Positions 62,654 to 64,000 of a stretch of DNA of 64,000 nt are shown piece after piece. The position numbers were made by a program, and so were the translations under genes. Source of the DNA: Streptomyces viridiviolaceus (lineage in GTDB: Bacteria; Actinomycetota; Actinomycetes; Streptomycetales; Streptomycetaceae). Within the stretch, counting starts at the first letter, position 1; every line of letters starts with the position of its first letter. The notes beneath the pieces were generated by a model. That model saw only the letters and a list, made by a program, of their open reading frames with translations, searched no databases and was not told where the DNA came from. The stretch spans positions 124,001 through 188,000 of the forward strand of contig NZ_BMWA01000014.1 in NCBI RefSeq assembly GCF_014650995.1. The letters run 5' to 3'.

Positions 62654-63382
62654 CTACGTCAGGGCTCGGCCGACGGGCACGAACCCCTCCCACTGCTCTT
62701 CGTCCATCTCGCTCGGGGCGATCCACGTCAAGGCGCCGCCGCGCAGGCACGGCACCTCTCCGTGCCGCAGCGCCGTGCGGGTGGTGAGGGCGCGGGCGAG
62801 GTCCTCGAGGTGGTCGACGAGGTGGGTGTCGGTGACCTCGGGCATTTCCGCGTCACCCCAGGTGCCGAGGTGACCGTGTGTGGGGCCGTCGTTGGCGTCG
62901 ACGAATACGCCGAACATGCCGGCGTCGAGGGCGTCTGCCATGAACGGGACGTATCGTCGCAGAGGATCACCGCCGGGGACCGTGTCTCCGTGGATCTGCC
63001 ACGCGCAGCCCACGGCCTCGTCGAGGCGGAGCCAGTTGTAGCCCCAGTGGATGCCGCCGGGCCCCATGAACCCGGCCGCCTTCCACTTGCCCTCCCAGGC
63101 GTCTGACCGGTCGTCCGGCGCCTTCGGCAGGGGGCCGTCTGCGTGCGGATGGCCGCCGAAGTCGTCCTGATGACAGCCGAGCTGCCCGTCGTGACGCAGG
63201 TAGAGGGTACGCATCACGAGGGGGAGTCGGCACCCCAACTCCCCCTCCGCGACGCTGATCTGCTCCTCCGTCGCGCCGGCCCGCAAGTAGCCGTGGGATT
63301 GCGGCGCATGGCGTTCCATCCACGCCTCGATGGTGTCCCACGCAGTGTTGGTGCGGGCTATGAGCTCTCCGTGTCTGGCCAT
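62654..63382 (-). CDS. SMI1/KNR4 family protein
   Basis: 242 residues. The SUKH-type core is seen in ATEEQISVAEGELGCRLP (residues about 37-54) and LYLRHDGQ, followed by GYNWLRLDEAVG and PFMADALDAGMFGVFVDAND. The family includes immunity proteins for secreted toxins and yeast cell-wall regulators; many bacterial copies stand alone. No toxin gene is adjacent here. ATG 63382 is chosen as the last plausible start before the domain; its ribosome site is weak. Confidence 0.88.
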   Translation of the reverse strand: MARHGELIARTNTAWDTIEAWMERHAPQSHGYLRAGATEEQISVAEGELGCRLPLVMRTLYLRHDGQLGCHQDDFGGHPHADGPLPKAPDDRSDAWEGKWKAAGFMGPGGIHWGYNWLRLDEAVGCAWQIHGDTVPGGDPLRRYVPFMADALDAGMFGVFVDANDGPTHGHLGTWGDAEMPEVTDTHLVDHLEDLARALTTRTALRHGEVPCLRGGALTWIAPSEMDEEQWEGFVPVGRALT

Positions 63383-63486
63383 GGCCCCGCATGATACGGA
63401 GCACCACCACCGGTGTGGTGGGCCTGACACCGATGTCGCCGGTCGGATCCGGGTGGCCCCCGTCGGAACTTCTGCGCTCGCTCGTC

Positions 63487-64000
63487 TCAGCCCCGGTGCA
63501 CTACCGTCCCGCCGGTCATGGTCAGAGTGACGGGTGCCGTGCCCAGCTCGTCGGCGGGCGCGGTGACGGGGTCGACGGCGAACGCCGTCAGGTCGGCCCG
63601 GTATCCCGGCGCGATCCGACCCGCCACATCCTGTTCGCCGACGGCGAGGGCGGAGTGCGAGGTGTATCCCTCGAGCGCCATCAGACCGGTGAGGGCCTGC
63701 CGCGCCGTGACCGGTTCGACGTCCGGCTGCCCGGGCAGCCGGCGCAGGCGGGCGGTGGCGAGCACCTCGCGCGGATCGTAGTGCGCGATGGGCCAGTCCG
63801 AACCGAGGACCAGTATCGCGCCCGCGTCCCGCAGGTCGCGGCAGCGCCAGGCACGGGCGGCGCGCTCCTCGCCGACCCGTTGCGACCACTCGTCGGAGTG
63901 GTCGGCGCGGGTGTACGCGATGTGGGTGGGCTGCATGGAGGCGGCCACGCCCAGCCGGGCGAAGCGGGGCAGCTGGCTGCCCGGCACCGTCTCGATGTGC
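63487..64000 (-). CDS. YtcJ-type amidohydrolase, C-terminal part (5' end beyond window)
   Basis: About 171 residues are visible, open to the right edge. They hold the end of an amidohydrolase_3 enzyme: SMQPTHIAYTRADHSDEW, the metal-site aspartate region LVLGSDWPIAHYDP, and the closing GYRADLTAFAVDP and TMTGGTVVHRG. The sequence differs clearly from the YtcJ protein at 42193, so it is a second family member and not a duplication. Substrate unknown. Confidence 0.9.
   Translation of the reverse strand, partial: HIETVPGSQLPRFARLGVAASMQPTHIAYTRADHSDEWSQRVGEERAARAWRCRDLRDAGAILVLGSDWPIAHYDPREVLATARLRRLPGQPDVEPVTARQALTGLMALEGYTSHSALAVGEQDVAGRIAPGYRADLTAFAVDPVTAPADELGTAPVTLTMTGGTVVHRG

Noticed and set aside
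62654..63382. Toxin-immunity pair based on the SMI1/KNR4 protein
   Set aside because: No polymorphic toxin, secretion gene or second immunity gene is adjacent; such proteins often stand alone.
1..64000. tRNA, rRNA, CRISPR array, transposase, integrase or attachment site
   Set aside because: No spaced repeats, no recombinase motif and no recognisable tRNA arms were found; two tRNA-less catabolic islands do not need an insertion event to explain them.

Overview
The window is high-GC actinobacterial DNA, almost certainly from a Streptomyces chromosome. The evidence is the extreme third-position GC, frequent GTG and TTG starts behind AGGAGG-type ribosome sites, genes coupled by ATGA/GTGA overlaps, and typical Streptomyces families: a class I P450 chain, an 896-residue LuxR-type ATPase regulator, BrkB, FUSC, DUF2252, DUF7144 and SHOCT membrane proteins. 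I see no rRNA, tRNA, CRISPR array, phage or insertion sequence. It reads as accessory, catabolism- and stress-oriented chromosome.

Layout. 1-7470: end of a DUF2264 protein, a GAF-PP2C phosphatase followed by an orphan MASE1 membrane sensor, then a ferredoxin / ferredoxin reductase / cytochrome P450 operon on the minus strand. 7789-12220: a monooxygenase-domain membrane protein and a three-subunit molybdenum aldehyde/xanthine dehydrogenase. One gene in each unit is broken by a single-base frameshift. 12266-28618: NAD kinase, then a long run of membrane and stress genes (FUSC, two BrkB proteins, an LAL regulator, a DHA2 MFS pump, an ion channel, DUF2252, HdeD, SHOCT, DUF7144).

28746-36279 is a compact catabolic locus that I read as an Amadori-product (fructosamine, fructoselysine-like) pathway. 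A sugar-binding lipoprotein, two permeases and an FrlC-like epimerase are transcribed rightward. An FrlB-like SIS deglycase, an FrlD-like kinase and a LacI regulator are transcribed leftward. Two matching palindromes in the divergent promoter region look like LacI operators. 36400-41847: a membrane-anchored Mrr-type nuclease, a secreted GH16 glucanase with a ricin-type lectin domain, a hyaluronan-synthase-like glycosyltransferase coupled to a 56-residue membrane peptide, and two small secreted proteins.

41912-48191: a TetR regulator divergent from a class II aldolase, which is followed by an MFS carrier, an M20 amidohydrolase, a YtcJ-type amidohydrolase and a fragment of an FMN hydroxy-acid oxidase. 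A perfect 32-bp palindrome lies between the TetR and aldolase genes. 48278-57900: a four-carbon sugar or sugar-acid locus with EryH- and EryI-like isomerases, a fused Dak-type kinase, a xylose-isomerase-like enzyme, a GntR regulator, a complete TctCBA tripartite transporter and PdxA. Two copies of one palindromic site lie before the two arms. 58326-64000: a secreted NucA/NucB-type nuclease with a TTA (bldA-dependent) codon in its signal peptide, a small intracellular companion, a GH15 glucanase/trehalase-like enzyme, an SMI1/KNR4 protein and the end of another YtcJ-type amidohydrolase.
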